From Marsupella aquatica (Eukaryota > Marchantiophyta), in the NCBI GenBank assembly GCA_973895155.1, contig OZ316899.1:2542001-2606000 (forward strand): a stretch of DNA of 64,000 bases, in the 5' to 3' direction. A program made the position numbers and the translations under genes. The notes under the pieces are model-generated. The model was not told where the DNA came from. It saw only the letters and a list, made by a program, of their open reading frames with translations, and did not search any database. Of the stretch, positions 11,901-21,354 are shown in pieces. Positions within the stretch are counted from its first letter, which is position 1, and each line of letters begins with the position of its first letter.

Positions 11901-12600
11901 GGAGGAGAGGACTACCTTGAAACAAGAACGGGAGGAAGCCCAGAAGGAACTAGAGGAGGCACGCAAGGACCTGGATGAGACCCAGGAGGAGTTGGAGGAA
12001 ATCACAAGGAAGATGGAGAACCTCCAGCGGCGGGCCGACAACCAAACGGAGCGGCTGAAGAAACAAGCCACAGTATTTAAGTGCTTGTCTTCATCAGGCC
12101 CAACTCCAATTGGGGCAACCAAGTTACCAGGAGTGGTACTGGCCGAAGAAAAAGCCGCGCCACCTGCACCAGTGCCGGAAGTAAGTGGGAAGGGGAAGGG
12201 ACCAGCTGCCGAACCAGAAAAGAAGAAAAAGCGGAAACCTTCAGGGTCAAGGAGTAATCCGACTCCACAAGCCGTGGTGACCAAGGAGGTAGAACCAGCA
12301 CCATCCTCCGGCATGAATACGGCAATAGATCCCGCTATCATCACAGGTGGGGGTGGTGCGGCCCAAGCCGAACTACTCAGTAATGAGGCCGGTATTCCAG
12401 ATCCGCCTCTTGAGCAGGCCGGGGAGACCGTAGCCGAGGCTGAGGCCGTAACCGATTCCCGAGCCGATGGTGGACCCAGTCAGGCCGATGGAGAGTTGAC
12501 TCAGTCAAGGGCAGGTAATCTGTCAGAAAATGAACCTATGGCAGTGGCTGAGGAGGAAGCGTTGGGGGCGTCCATTAAGGATCCACCACCGGTGTCGTGA
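8980..12600 (+). pseudogene. LTR-encoded plant-mobile-domain-like and coiled-coil protein, one internal stop
   Basis: One frame of 1,207 codons starts at an ATG 115 nt inside the LTR. Its only internal stop is TAG at 10945-10947, where copy S has CAG. Seen in order: a basic N terminus; an alpha-helical region; a Lys/Arg-rich nuclear-localisation-like stretch near residues 207-245 (KRTRSAAPKK); a conserved domain near 285-470 with W.PET, FYLTP and FGLPIGNK motifs that resembles the plant mobile domain found in plant transposons and MAIN-type proteins; an acidic linker; a coiled coil near 774-1028; then a low-complexity tail with KKKKRKPSGS near 1080. Copy S differs in length only by whole codons, which supports coding use. 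The function is unknown. A nuclear, nucleic-acid-associated or silencing-related role would be inference. The domain name needs a profile search. Confidence 0.82.
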
Positions 12601-13512
12601 CGGTGCAAGGGCGCCGTTCCTTTTAGGGAGGGCGGACGTGGAGGGAGGAGGCGTGAGTGGGCAGGGCGGGCGCTGATCTCCAAGTTTAAGATTAGGATCA
12701 GGACCAGGAGCGGCCCTAACACTTAGCTTAGTGGGATTGCGGTCCCACTGGTAGGAGCAACACTTGTGCTCCTGCCTTGCTGTACATAGGTAGATTCGGG
12801 CAAGTAGATTACTGTTAAGTAGATTAGGCTTACGATGCAAAGAATGGCGGATCCACTACCAGGATAAGTACCTGGGCAGCGGGGAGCTCAGGGCCTCTTC
12901 TTTAGCAAGTTTTTAGTTTGCACCAGCCGGGCTGGGATCAAGTAGTACGAGAAGCTCTCGGTTAGTCATACAGTGACCCTTGTGTATATTCATGTTTCCT
13001 CATGCCTAAGAGCTGAATAGAGTTGGCCTCACGGCTTAGTTCGCAGAGCTTGTGTATGAGATGTACTGTTTGTATGGCAAGTGCATGGTATGACTCAGTC
13101 AGAATGAGTCATTTTGCTATTTGTGTGTCGCATTAACTTGTGTGAAGAGTGTCCACATCAACCAAAAGGAAGGAAAGTAAGCAGGGGAGTGAGAGTTGGA
13201 TGTGTCGAGCTGAGAGAGGTCTTAGCGGCTTAACCAAGCCTATTGGGGATCATTCCGGCGGCGGAATCCAAACATACCTAACAAGACGGAGGGGAAGACA
13301 GGGGAAGGCCTAGATTAGGCCGGCTACGTATCTCATGACCCGATGAAGGATCTGTCCAGTATATGTGTGTAAAATGTTAATAGTAGTACTAGAAGGTTAG
13401 CAGCGTCCCATGCCGCTAAGCCGCGGAAACAGCCTCGCCAAGCGCGAAACCTGCAGGAATCGGCTTGAGCTGGGGGGTTTCTTGGGTTTAGGGAGCCATG
13501 GGACGCACCACA
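12601..13512 (+). promoter_or_regulatory. Non-coding LTR 3' end, probable promoter/R/U5 region
   Basis: No open frame of note. The stretch recurs in S (34791-35706), A (33259-34200 or so, and 25914-26820 or so). TATA-like TATATT at 12985-12990 and TATATG at 13360-13365 are candidates, so genomic RNA would start here and the LTR protein would lie in U3. The exact start site cannot be read. Confidence 0.4.
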
Positions 13513-13536
13513 TTTTTGGCGCTAGATGGAGGGGGC
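13513..13536 (+). other. Element B primer-binding site
   Basis: Four Ts separate the LTR end CACA from TGGCGCTAGATGGAGG at 13517 onwards. A TGG start right after the LTR is expected for pairing with a tRNA CCA end. I could not assign the tRNA. The same segment occurs at 33235-33258 (A) and, with one change, at 24916-24940 (G2). Confidence 0.75.
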
Positions 13537-13581
13537 ATTTCTTAAGCCGTGAGATATGAAGTTAGAACGGAAGCGTAGGTA

Positions 13582-14853
13582 ATGATTGACCTTACGCCGA
13601 GGGAAGAAAGAGTGATTCAACGGGAGAGAGCTCGACTGCAGCAGCTCGCCGGGTGGCATGATACACAGCGACTGAGAGGGGCAGAAAGAGCTGGTAGCTC
13701 CAAAACTGGAAGTGGCGTCGAAGAAGACATACCAGAAGAAGAGTCGGTAAGGAGAAGTGAGTCTCCAACCGACATGGGGGAACCAGAGGCACGGCCAGAC
13801 GAGAGGCCAGGGACCAGATTGAGCCAGCGGTCGTGCATACATTACAAGGCATTTCATGGGAGAGGAGATGAGGATCCGGACAAATGGTTGGATGATTTCG
13901 AGGGAACCGCTGCAGCAAATGGAGAATCGGCCATCAAGATGCAGATTCTTCCCGGCCTGTTCAAGGGTGAGGCTAGGCCTTGGTATAGAGCATTAGATGT
14001 GGAAGATCAAGCCATCTGGGATATCTTCAAAACACTCTTTGTTAAGGAGTTTCGACCAATTGGAACTTCAGAACTAGCAGTGCTGAAGTTGGGACGACTT
14101 CGGTTCAAGGAGAACAAATCCTTCAGGAAGTTCTTGCAACGCTTTCAGAAACTGGTAAGACGTACAAAGACCAATGCATCTGAAGGTATGCAACTTCAAT
14201 GGTTGGTGAATGCTTTGCCACAGAAGATGAGTTTTGCAATTAGGAAGGAGAACCCAGAGACTTTAGCCGAAGCAATTAAGGATATTCAATTATACATTAA
14301 TGCAGATATCACAAGCCGGAAGAAACAGCTTAAGTCTGAGAGTTCCTCATCAGAAGAGGGATCACCCCATAAGAAAAAAGATAAGAAGAAGAAACATTCT
14401 AAGAAGTCTAGAAGTGATAAGTCAAGCTCGGATAGTGGGAGTAGCAAGAGTGAGTCATCTTCTAGTTCTGAAGAAGAAAAAACTACCAAAAGGAAGGGCA
14501 GAAGGAGAGGGAAGACGAAAGTCAAGCTGGAGGCTAAGCCACCAGATAACATCGTAGCCCTTACCGAGCAACTTAAGGCTATCATTGCAGAGGTAAAACC
14601 GAAGAAGAAGGTAGTACAGGAGGATAGCTCTGTATGGTGTGCCTTATGTTATAAAACCGGACACCATAAAGATGCGTGTCCTAAGCTTAATACTAATCAT
14701 GTTCGGCATGTGGCCGAGATCAGACCATGTCAGGGAGAAGTAGAGTACTTTTTAGGAGATGCCGCTGATAGTGTTTTCGGCATCAGTGAGACTGGAGCAC
14801 GAGACCTATCCAACAGACCTGCATCTCTATGGTCAGGGTTAAGGAACAACTAA
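13582..14853 (+). CDS. Element B Gag, truncated by internal deletion
   Basis: It encodes 423 residues of capsid-nucleocapsid precursor, which packages element RNA in cytoplasmic particles. Seen: a retrotransposon gag core (HYKAFHGRG, WLDDFEG, FKGEARPWY, LQRFQKLV) near residues 90-230; a Ser/Lys/Glu-rich low-complexity stretch near 250-320; and a zinc knuckle CALCYKTGHHKDAC near residue 352. Compared with element A, 649 bp are missing near 14845, between two copies of TTAAGGAACA. That removes two further zinc knuckles and shifts gag out of frame with the protease. The start is the ATG at 13582, 69 nt after the LTR. Reduced RNA packaging is likely but inferred. Confidence 0.88.
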   Translation: MIDLTPREERVIQRERARLQQLAGWHDTQRLRGAERAGSSKTGSGVEEDIPEEESVRRSESPTDMGEPEARPDERPGTRLSQRSCIHYKAFHGRGDEDPDKWLDDFEGTAAANGESAIKMQILPGLFKGEARPWYRALDVEDQAIWDIFKTLFVKEFRPIGTSELAVLKLGRLRFKENKSFRKFLQRFQKLVRRTKTNASEGMQLQWLVNALPQKMSFAIRKENPETLAEAIKDIQLYINADITSRKKQLKSESSSSEEGSPHKKKDKKKKHSKKSRSDKSSSDSGSSKSESSSSSEEEKTTKRKGRRRGKTKVKLEAKPPDNIVALTEQLKAIIAEVKPKKKVVQEDSSVWCALCYKTGHHKDACPKLNTNHVRHVAEIRPCQGEVEYFLGDAADSVFGISETGARDLSNRPASLWSGLRNN

Positions 14854-15926
14854 GAGAATTAGAAACCCTAGAGAATACCGAAGCCATTGCCAAGGATGTA
14901 AAACGAGCAAAAGCATTGTTTGCTTCGAAAGACCCAACAGCTGTGGAGACTAGCGTGGCAAAACTGGCCGAATCCAAGACGGAGACACCACCAGAGGAGA
15001 AGCCGATTGTTCCCTATGACCTGGCTAAAGATGTACTAGAATCTAGAGTCTCGGCAACAGTAGGTCAACTATTGAAAAATAGCCCGTACTTCCGGAAGCA
15101 ATTAAGGAAGGCTATTCTCGGCAAGCCGAGATTACCCAAGGTAGCAACCAGATCCGACGTACTAATGATAGAAGAAGATCAAGGAGCCCCAGCATTACCA
15201 TTAATGATTCAAGGAGAATTATTACTACGGGTACCCATCGATGGAGGATCAGGGGTATGTATTATGATTGATTCAACAGCAAAAGGGTGGGGTCTAACAC
15301 CGGAGATGACTGGAAGAGTGTTGAACATGGCCAATGGATATCAGGTCATTCCCACGGGAGTGTTAACCGGCATCAAGACAGAGATAGGAGGTATCTTCTT
15401 TAGCATTAACTATGTAGTAATGAAGCCGGTAAATCCTACGTCATTCCGGCTATTGATTGGTAGGCCATGGCTGTACCTAGCCGAGGTAATAGAAGATTGG
15501 GGTAAAAAGCAGTTCACTTTCGGGACCCCCTCTATCACGGTATCCTGGGACACTAAGGATGACCGTAGGAAAAGCATAAGGGAAGTAGATGGGTACGACA
15601 GTGGACTGGAGTCAGCCGATGAAGTACGTTGGTTAGAATGCCTCACTGACCTAACCGAAGAAAGTGTCTTTGGACCAGAGGTACCCCCCAGCGGATTATG
15701 GCAAGAACCAATGGAAGGTGACTTGGAAGAAGAAGACGAAGAGGTCGAGGACTGCTTTACAATAGAATCCACCTTTTTAGCTGCAATTCCGGAGGAAGTA
15801 AAGGATGTAGACCAATTGGATGAAACGGCTAAGTGGGGAGCAGTAGCAGGGACAGTGGATTTTCTGCAGGCGTTGTGGCAGAGCCGGCAGGGTTCACAAC
15901 GCCATCGATCATTGGCAAGGAATTAA
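14829..15926 (+). CDS. Element B protease region
   Basis: An open frame of 365 codons carries the retropepsin-like domain: LLRVPIDGGSGVCIM holds the catalytic Asp in a DGGS form typical of Tat/Ogre/Athila-type proteases, near residue 139, followed by a FRLLIGRPWL segment near 205. The family enzyme cleaves Gag and Pol. The apparent ATG at 14829 is probably not a real start. In element A this frame is continuous with gag, and here the 649-bp deletion separated them. The end overlaps the pol frame by 94 nt. Confidence 0.82.
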   Translation: MVRVKEQLRELETLENTEAIAKDVKRAKALFASKDPTAVETSVAKLAESKTETPPEEKPIVPYDLAKDVLESRVSATVGQLLKNSPYFRKQLRKAILGKPRLPKVATRSDVLMIEEDQGAPALPLMIQGELLLRVPIDGGSGVCIMIDSTAKGWGLTPEMTGRVLNMANGYQVIPTGVLTGIKTEIGGIFFSINYVVMKPVNPTSFRLLIGRPWLYLAEVIEDWGKKQFTFGTPSITVSWDTKDDRRKSIREVDGYDSGLESADEVRWLECLTDLTEESVFGPEVPPSGLWQEPMEGDLEEEDEEVEDCFTIESTFLAAIPEEVKDVDQLDETAKWGAVAGTVDFLQALWQSRQGSQRHRSLARN

Positions 15927-18900
15927 ATACCAAGGGATCGGCATACAAGCAGATTACGAGGGCAGAACAAATTGAGGCCCTATTAGAAGCCGAGAGAGCA
16001 CAGCGGCCTGACTCTCAGGAGCAAGAGGTGGATGAGATGGACAGACACAATCCAGAGCCAAGGCAGGAAGGGGAGCCGACCACCAATTCAAAACCGAATA
16101 GACCGGCAAGGGGACAATCTATGGACACCAAGGAAGGGACCGACTCGGCTAGTCCAGCCGAGATTCCAGTTTATGGAGGTATGAGATTGGAGAGACTGGA
16201 AGCCGAACTGGACCCGAATTTGAAGAAGCAGATTAATATGATCCAAGCACGGCAATATCGGAAGCTCGACTTAGGAGAGGGAAGAGAACTGAACTTAGGG
16301 AGAAACCTAGCACCTGAGCTCGAGAAAGAGATCAATGACTTATTGATTGAATTTCAGGATGTGTTTGCATGGAGTCACCAAGATCTAAAGGGAGTAGATC
16401 CAACACTAGGGGAACATCGAATTGATCTCATGTTAGGAGCCAAATCATTTCGACAACCAATTCGAAGGATGAACCCGAAGTATTCCCTGCTGGTCAAAAC
16501 AGAAATCGACAAACTAGTGGAAGCTGGATTCATCACTCCAGTCCTGCATTCAGACTGGGTGTCTCCAATTGTGATAGTTCCCAAGAAAGCTGGACCCGAT
16601 GGTAAACCCAAGATCCGGGTTTGTCAGGATTACAGGAAGCTGAATGAAGCAACATTAAAAGACCATTTTCCTTTACCGTTTACTGATATGGTACTAGACA
16701 TGGTAGCCAGTCATGAACTATATTCATTCATGGATGGATACTCTGGTTATAACCAAATCAGGATTCGGCAGGAAGACCAAATCAAGACGGCCTTCATCAC
16801 GGAATGGGGGATCTATGTCTTCAATCGTATGCCGTTTGGACTCTGCAACGCACCAGCTATGTTTCAACGATTGATGGTGAACATTTTCCATGATTACTTG
16901 AGAAAGTTCATGGAAATCTTCATTGATGACTTTGCAGTATTCGGGAAGGCATCGAAACATGCTAAATACCTCAGGAAAACCTTCATGAGATGTAGAGAGG
17001 TGGGTCTCAAGTTACACCCAGATAAATGTTTCTTTGCAGTAACCGAGGGGGTGCTACTAGGTCACAAGGTATCAAGGAAGGGCATTGAGATTGACAAAGG
17101 TAAGCTAGCAGTATGGCTAGATATCATGCAACCTAAGAACATAAAGGATGTAAGATCCTTCTTGGGATGCATTGGTTACTATCGCCGGTTCATCAAGGAT
17201 TTTGCCAAGCTAGCTTTACCATTAACCAACATGCTCAAGACAGGAGCAGACTTCGAACCCACACCCGAACGAGTCACAGCGGTGGTAGAATTGAAGCAGA
17301 TGTTAGTAGAGGCCCCAGTCATGATAGCACCGGACTGGAACAAAGATTTTCATGTTTTTGTAGATGTCTCGGGCTTCTGTATCGGCTCAGTACTAAGTCA
17401 GTTGGATGAGAAAGGAAGGGACCATCCCATATACTTCGCAAGCCGTCAGCTTGCCGATGCCGAACGGAACTACTCCACCACAGAGAGAGAAGCATTAGGA
17501 GTCATTTATTCTTGTAAAAAGTTTAGGCATTATTTACTAGGGTACAAGGTAATCTTTCATACCGATCATGAAAGTTTGAAGTACCTAGTCAATAAGCCGG
17601 ACCTTACAGGCAGAGTAGCAAGATGGATTTTGCTATTACAGGAGTTTGACTATGAGCTGAGGATCAAGCCGGGAAAGTTACACGCCAATGCCGACTTCTT
17701 TTCAAGGATCACAGGTAAACCTGCCACGGATTGCATCGATGATCGATTCCCCGACGAGGAGCTATTCGTTGTGGAAATAGCTGATACATGGTACCCTGAG
17801 ATTTTACAATTTCTCAGCACTTCCAGATTACAGCCAAGATTAAGCCGAGAGCAAGCCGTAGTCTTTGTGCGGAAGGTCAGACAGTATCAGTGCATTAAAG
17901 GCATACTGCACAAGCATGGAATCAACGGCACGATTCAAAGGTGTTTGGAAAAGGGAGAGGTAAAACGAGTCCTACGGGCCATGCATGGAGAGGAAGCCGG
18001 AGGACATTTTGCCCCAGTAACCACGTCTAAGAAGATATTAAATGCCGGTTACTGGTGGCCCACCTTGCACAAGGATGTCTATCAGTTTATCAAACAATGC
18101 GATCCTTGTCAACGAGCGGGAGGACCAAGGGCGTCCACCAGACATCCACTGCACCCTATTCTACCTCTGGCACCATTCGAGAAGTGGGGTATTGATTACA
18201 TTGGACCTCTGAAGCCACTGACCCACCCTCGACGGAACAAGTACATGATCCTGGCTACGGATTATGCAACTAAATGGGTAGAGGCCAGACCAACAACGAA
18301 GGATGATGCAATTACTACGGCTAGATTCATGTATGAGCAGATCTTCACCAGGTATGGAGCACCCCTAGAATTAGTTAGTGATAGAGGAACCCATTTTTTG
18401 AATGATATAATTAGTCGTTTAAATGAGCAGTATTTAGTTAAACATAGGCCTACTACTCCCTACCATCCAAAGGCAAATGGGTTGACAAAACGAGCAAACG
18501 GAATTATAGGAAAGATATTGAACAAGACAGTAGCTCAGAACAAACTCGATTGGGATGATAAATTGTTTGCTGTTGTTTTTGCTTACAATCTTGCCTATAA
18601 ATCCACTACCGGTCATACACCCTTCTTCTTAACCTTTGGACAAGAAGCCCTGGTACCCATGCAACTTGAGATACCGACATTTCAAGTTACAATTGAGGAA
18701 AGAGCCTTAGCGGAGGAGAGCCTAAAGGAGCGAGAATATAGGTTAGAAGCTTTAGAGGAGGCGAGAATGATTTCAGCCGAGAGAGTAGAATATAGACAGA
18801 ATATCATGAAGCAGCAGTATGATAAAAAGTTGAAAGTAGTTAGTATTCACACCGGTGATCTTGTGCTACTTTATGACAGTAGGTATAGTAGGTTTCCAGG

Positions 18901-19099
18901 AAAGCTTTACACTCGCTGGTTAGGACCCTTTAGAGTAACCATGATGTTCCCCAATGGCTCCGTACAATTGGCCAACATTACGGGAGAGGTATATCCAGTT
19001 CGCATCCATTATGACCGCCTCAAGAAATACTATATGGACGAAGATGAAGTGGTTCGCGAGGACGCTTCACAATTAAGTGGGGAGCTATGTGATGCCTAG
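15833..19099 (+). CDS. Element B Pol: RT, RNase H and integrase
   Basis: It is open for about 1,088 codons. RT motifs include VIVPKKAG, RMPFGLCNAPAMFQR and the active site FIDDFAVFG near residue 367. RNase H follows (HVFVDVSG, YSTTEREA, HTDHESLKYL) near 505-590. Integrase has an H..H..C..C zinc site (CDPCQRAG) and core motifs WGIDYIGP and LVSDRGTHF. The third catalytic residue, expected Glu in NGLTE, is Lys here (codon 18488-18490), whereas element A keeps Glu. So RT and RNase H look intact but integrase is probably dead. The start shown is only the edge of the open frame; the protein would come from the protease frame by a -1 shift or after a lost frame. The stop TAG (19097-19099) lies 12 nt inside the 3' LTR. 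Confidence 0.9.
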   Translation: MGSSSRDSGFSAGVVAEPAGFTTPSIIGKELNTKGSAYKQITRAEQIEALLEAERAQRPDSQEQEVDEMDRHNPEPRQEGEPTTNSKPNRPARGQSMDTKEGTDSASPAEIPVYGGMRLERLEAELDPNLKKQINMIQARQYRKLDLGEGRELNLGRNLAPELEKEINDLLIEFQDVFAWSHQDLKGVDPTLGEHRIDLMLGAKSFRQPIRRMNPKYSLLVKTEIDKLVEAGFITPVLHSDWVSPIVIVPKKAGPDGKPKIRVCQDYRKLNEATLKDHFPLPFTDMVLDMVASHELYSFMDGYSGYNQIRIRQEDQIKTAFITEWGIYVFNRMPFGLCNAPAMFQRLMVNIFHDYLRKFMEIFIDDFAVFGKASKHAKYLRKTFMRCREVGLKLHPDKCFFAVTEGVLLGHKVSRKGIEIDKGKLAVWLDIMQPKNIKDVRSFLGCIGYYRRFIKDFAKLALPLTNMLKTGADFEPTPERVTAVVELKQMLVEAPVMIAPDWNKDFHVFVDVSGFCIGSVLSQLDEKGRDHPIYFASRQLADAERNYSTTEREALGVIYSCKKFRHYLLGYKVIFHTDHESLKYLVNKPDLTGRVARWILLLQEFDYELRIKPGKLHANADFFSRITGKPATDCIDDRFPDEELFVVEIADTWYPEILQFLSTSRLQPRLSREQAVVFVRKVRQYQCIKGILHKHGINGTIQRCLEKGEVKRVLRAMHGEEAGGHFAPVTTSKKILNAGYWWPTLHKDVYQFIKQCDPCQRAGGPRASTRHPLHPILPLAPFEKWGIDYIGPLKPLTHPRRNKYMILATDYATKWVEARPTTKDDAITTARFMYEQIFTRYGAPLELVSDRGTHFLNDIISRLNEQYLVKHRPTTPYHPKANGLTKRANGIIGKILNKTVAQNKLDWDDKLFAVVFAYNLAYKSTTGHTPFFLTFGQEALVPMQLEIPTFQVTIEERALAEESLKEREYRLEALEEARMISAERVEYRQNIMKQQYDKKLKVVSIHTGDLVLLYDSRYSRFPGKLYTRWLGPFRVTMMFPNGSVQLANITGEVYPVRIHYDRLKKYYMDEDEVVREDASQLSGELCDA
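19075..19084 (+). other. Element B polypurine tract
   Basis: AAGTGGGGAG, three bases before the LTR start TGTGATGCC. It overlaps the last pol codons. It is conserved at 49418-49427 in H. Confidence 0.75.
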
Positions 19100-21354
19100 A
19101 CAAGAATCACTCCGCCAGTTAAGTGGGTAAAGCAGGAGGGCACCCTAGGAACACCTTAGTATAGGGACAAAACAAGGAAAATATAAACAATTAGGGGCAA
19201 CCATGGAACCCGGGCCGAGGCCGGAGGTAAGGACGCTGAGGGTGAAAACTCGATTAGGGTTAGGGCGCGTTAAGCGTCGGCGGCTAGGAAGGATCAACGG
19301 GAAGAAGGACCGGCAGAGGAGAGGGGTAAGGAGCGCTTGCAGGAGATGGTGGCTCATTTGCGAGCACGAACTAGGCAGACGACTACGGGAGGCCAACTAC
19401 TGTCAGCTGCTTAGGCAAGCACTCGGGGAGAGAGTAGATACCGACGATCGACCTAAGGAGGGTATGAGCAACGTCAATCAAGCGGCACATTTCTGGGGAT
19501 GCCTGTTCGAACGGGCAACTGAGTACATCAAGACTTACAAGGATGAGGAATCAGAAAGAGCAGCTCGAGAACGGCAAGAGCTCGCTCGATTGTGGGAGCT
19601 GCAGAAGACAACTTTCTTAGGAGGCGAACTCATCAAGGACGAGTTCCTGTGGACGCCTACTTCCAATCAACTCGACAATCTTCTGTTTTGCAAAGACAGC
19701 GTCGTCGGCATCCAAGAGGCCATCAAGAACTGCAACGACATACACTGGGAATTAAAGGGTAGCACGGAAAGGTGGACCCAGGCAACGGTGCTAGGAGAAA
19801 CCTCCACGGCAGCAGAGATGAAGAGGAAGGGAGCCGTCAACGATAAAGCCACCCCGGCAAAAAGAACGAGGTCGGCGGCACCAAAGAAGCCAGCCGAGCA
19901 GCAGAGCAGGAGGCAGGGAGAAGCCGAAGAGGAGGAGGTCGATCCCATCAAGGCCATTCGAACCAGGGATGACACCTGGAAGGGCTGGGCGGCAACCCTA
20001 CCGGTGGAGGTGCAACTACATTTTGCACGGGAGGAGGATGCATGCCTGACGGCCATGCAGACCAAGAAGTACCAAGGCTTCATGGCCGGATCCGGCTTAG
20101 AGGCCTTTGTAAGATTACCATGGCTGAAACCGGAGGTACCGGAGTCAGACGTATTAGAATTCGTGGGGTCATGGGAACCCGAGACCAATTGCACGAGGAT
20201 ATATGGGAAGGATTTCTATCTTACTCCCAAGGTAATTGCCGAAGTGTTTGGCTTGCCGATAGGCAATAAGACCAAAGTTGATACCAGGAAGACCTTGCCT
20301 GACAAGGAGTTCCGGTCGTTCCCTGGGCCATCAACGAAGAATGGCTTCTTCCGGAACACCTGCACCAACCCGCACATAGGAGAGATGATCGACTTCTTGC
20401 GGGTGACCATGCATTGTAACTTGCCGAGGGCAGAGATCGGCAAGGCACAGGTCTATCTGGCAGAAAGGCCAGACCCAAGCCGGGACTACAACGGGTACCT
20501 CCTCAACCAATTGAAGAAGATCTTAAAGGAGGAGCAGCAGGTAATCGGCATGGGGAGCGTGTCGCGGCTTGGCTATCACATGCCGCTGTTGTGCCGGTAT
20601 GCCAGAGGTCAGACTTTTGCCCCAGTACTTCCCCTGCAGGTAAGGGCACCCGAGGAAGCTCCAACGCCGAGGCCGTTGGCTGAGAAGCCTCAACCACCTG
20701 TTAGCCCTACGATCGAGCAAGTGTTTAGACCCAGGAAGGAGGACTTGCCGATGCAGCAACCAGGCATGCAGAGTCTGCTGAAACTATTGGAGAAAGAAAA
20801 GAAATCGGCATCGGCAACAACAACGGCAACGGCAACAATGCAGGACACTACTACAGAGGTAGGCCTACACCGGCTCACAAGAGAAAACCCCTTTGCTGGA
20901 GACAAGGAGACAATCAGGCCGGAATCCAAGCCAGGTGTTCGAATGTACGTGGGAACCTCAAGCTCCGAATCTGAGGCAGAATTGCCTGAAGCTCCTACCG
21001 ACGAAGAGGAGAGGGAGAAGCCGGACGTCCAAGAGGTAGAGGAGGCAGTGGAGGACTGCAGCCATGATAATTCCGACTATGGGTCGGACCATCACGTTCC
21101 AGGAGTAAGGACCTGTGGCCGGTTTGTCCCCACACTTCCAAGGGTAGTGCGAGGGGACCCCAACCAGCAGAGTAGCCCTGAGTCTCCCCCACCAGATGTT
21201 GCTCCCCCGAGCTTCGACGGCATAAAATAGACGGTGCAGGAATTTCAGGAGCGAATCAGGCAGGAAGAGGAGGCAGCCCTGGCTAGGGAAAAGGATTTAC
21301 CAGGAGGAGATTGGCCGGAGGACATCAGGCGGCTAGCCGAAAAAGGAAGCAAAC
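19088..21354 (+). repeat. Element B 3' LTR, first 2,267 bp
   Basis: It matches the 5' LTR from its first base; most differences noted by eye are G-to-A or C-to-T transitions (for example CGT to CAT and CGG to CAG at the two copies near 9050/19275). It ends at the N gap. Confidence 0.93.
19203..21354 (+). pseudogene. LTR-encoded protein in B 3' LTR, cut by gap
   Basis: This is the same frame as 8980-12600. It reads through the position of the 5' LTR stop (CAG here) and instead has its own TAG at 21228-21230, where S and H have CAG. The two LTRs of one element therefore carry different nonsense changes, which means both were acquired after insertion and the inserted copy was open at both sites. 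Confidence 0.82.

Larger units (their letters stand above)
8865..13512 (+). repeat. Element B 5' LTR, 4,648 bp
   Basis: The ends are TGTGATGCC and GACGCACCACA, so TGTG/CACA form the inverted termini. The boundaries are confirmed by the target-site duplications of S and A, which use the same ends. The length is very large for a plant LTR because it holds a long reading frame at 8980-12600. Confidence 0.93.
8865..21354 (+). mobile_element. Element B: best-preserved giant-LTR gypsy element
   Basis: B has a complete 5' LTR (8865-13512), primer-binding site, gag, protease, RT-RNase H-integrase, polypurine tract and the first 2,267 bp of its 3' LTR before the N gap. The order PR-RT-RH-IN is Ty3/gypsy. 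The protease IDGGS motif, the FIDDF form of the RT active site and the lack of a visible chromodomain favour the non-chromovirus Tat/Athila/Ogre group; this placement is inference. The two LTRs encode proteins with about two dozen differences in 650 residues, so insertion is fairly recent. The left flank is GACTC (8860-8864); the partner is hidden by the gap. Confidence 0.93.

Noticed and set aside
11832-12344. Antisense frames opposite the coiled coil (also 35894-36493)
   Set aside because: They are Ser-rich shadows of a Glu/Lys-rich heptad region on the other strand.
15833-15926. Programmed -1 frameshift between protease and pol in B
   Set aside because: No clear slippery heptamer was found in the overlap, and A has a 7-bp deletion here, so the ancestral frame relation cannot be decided.
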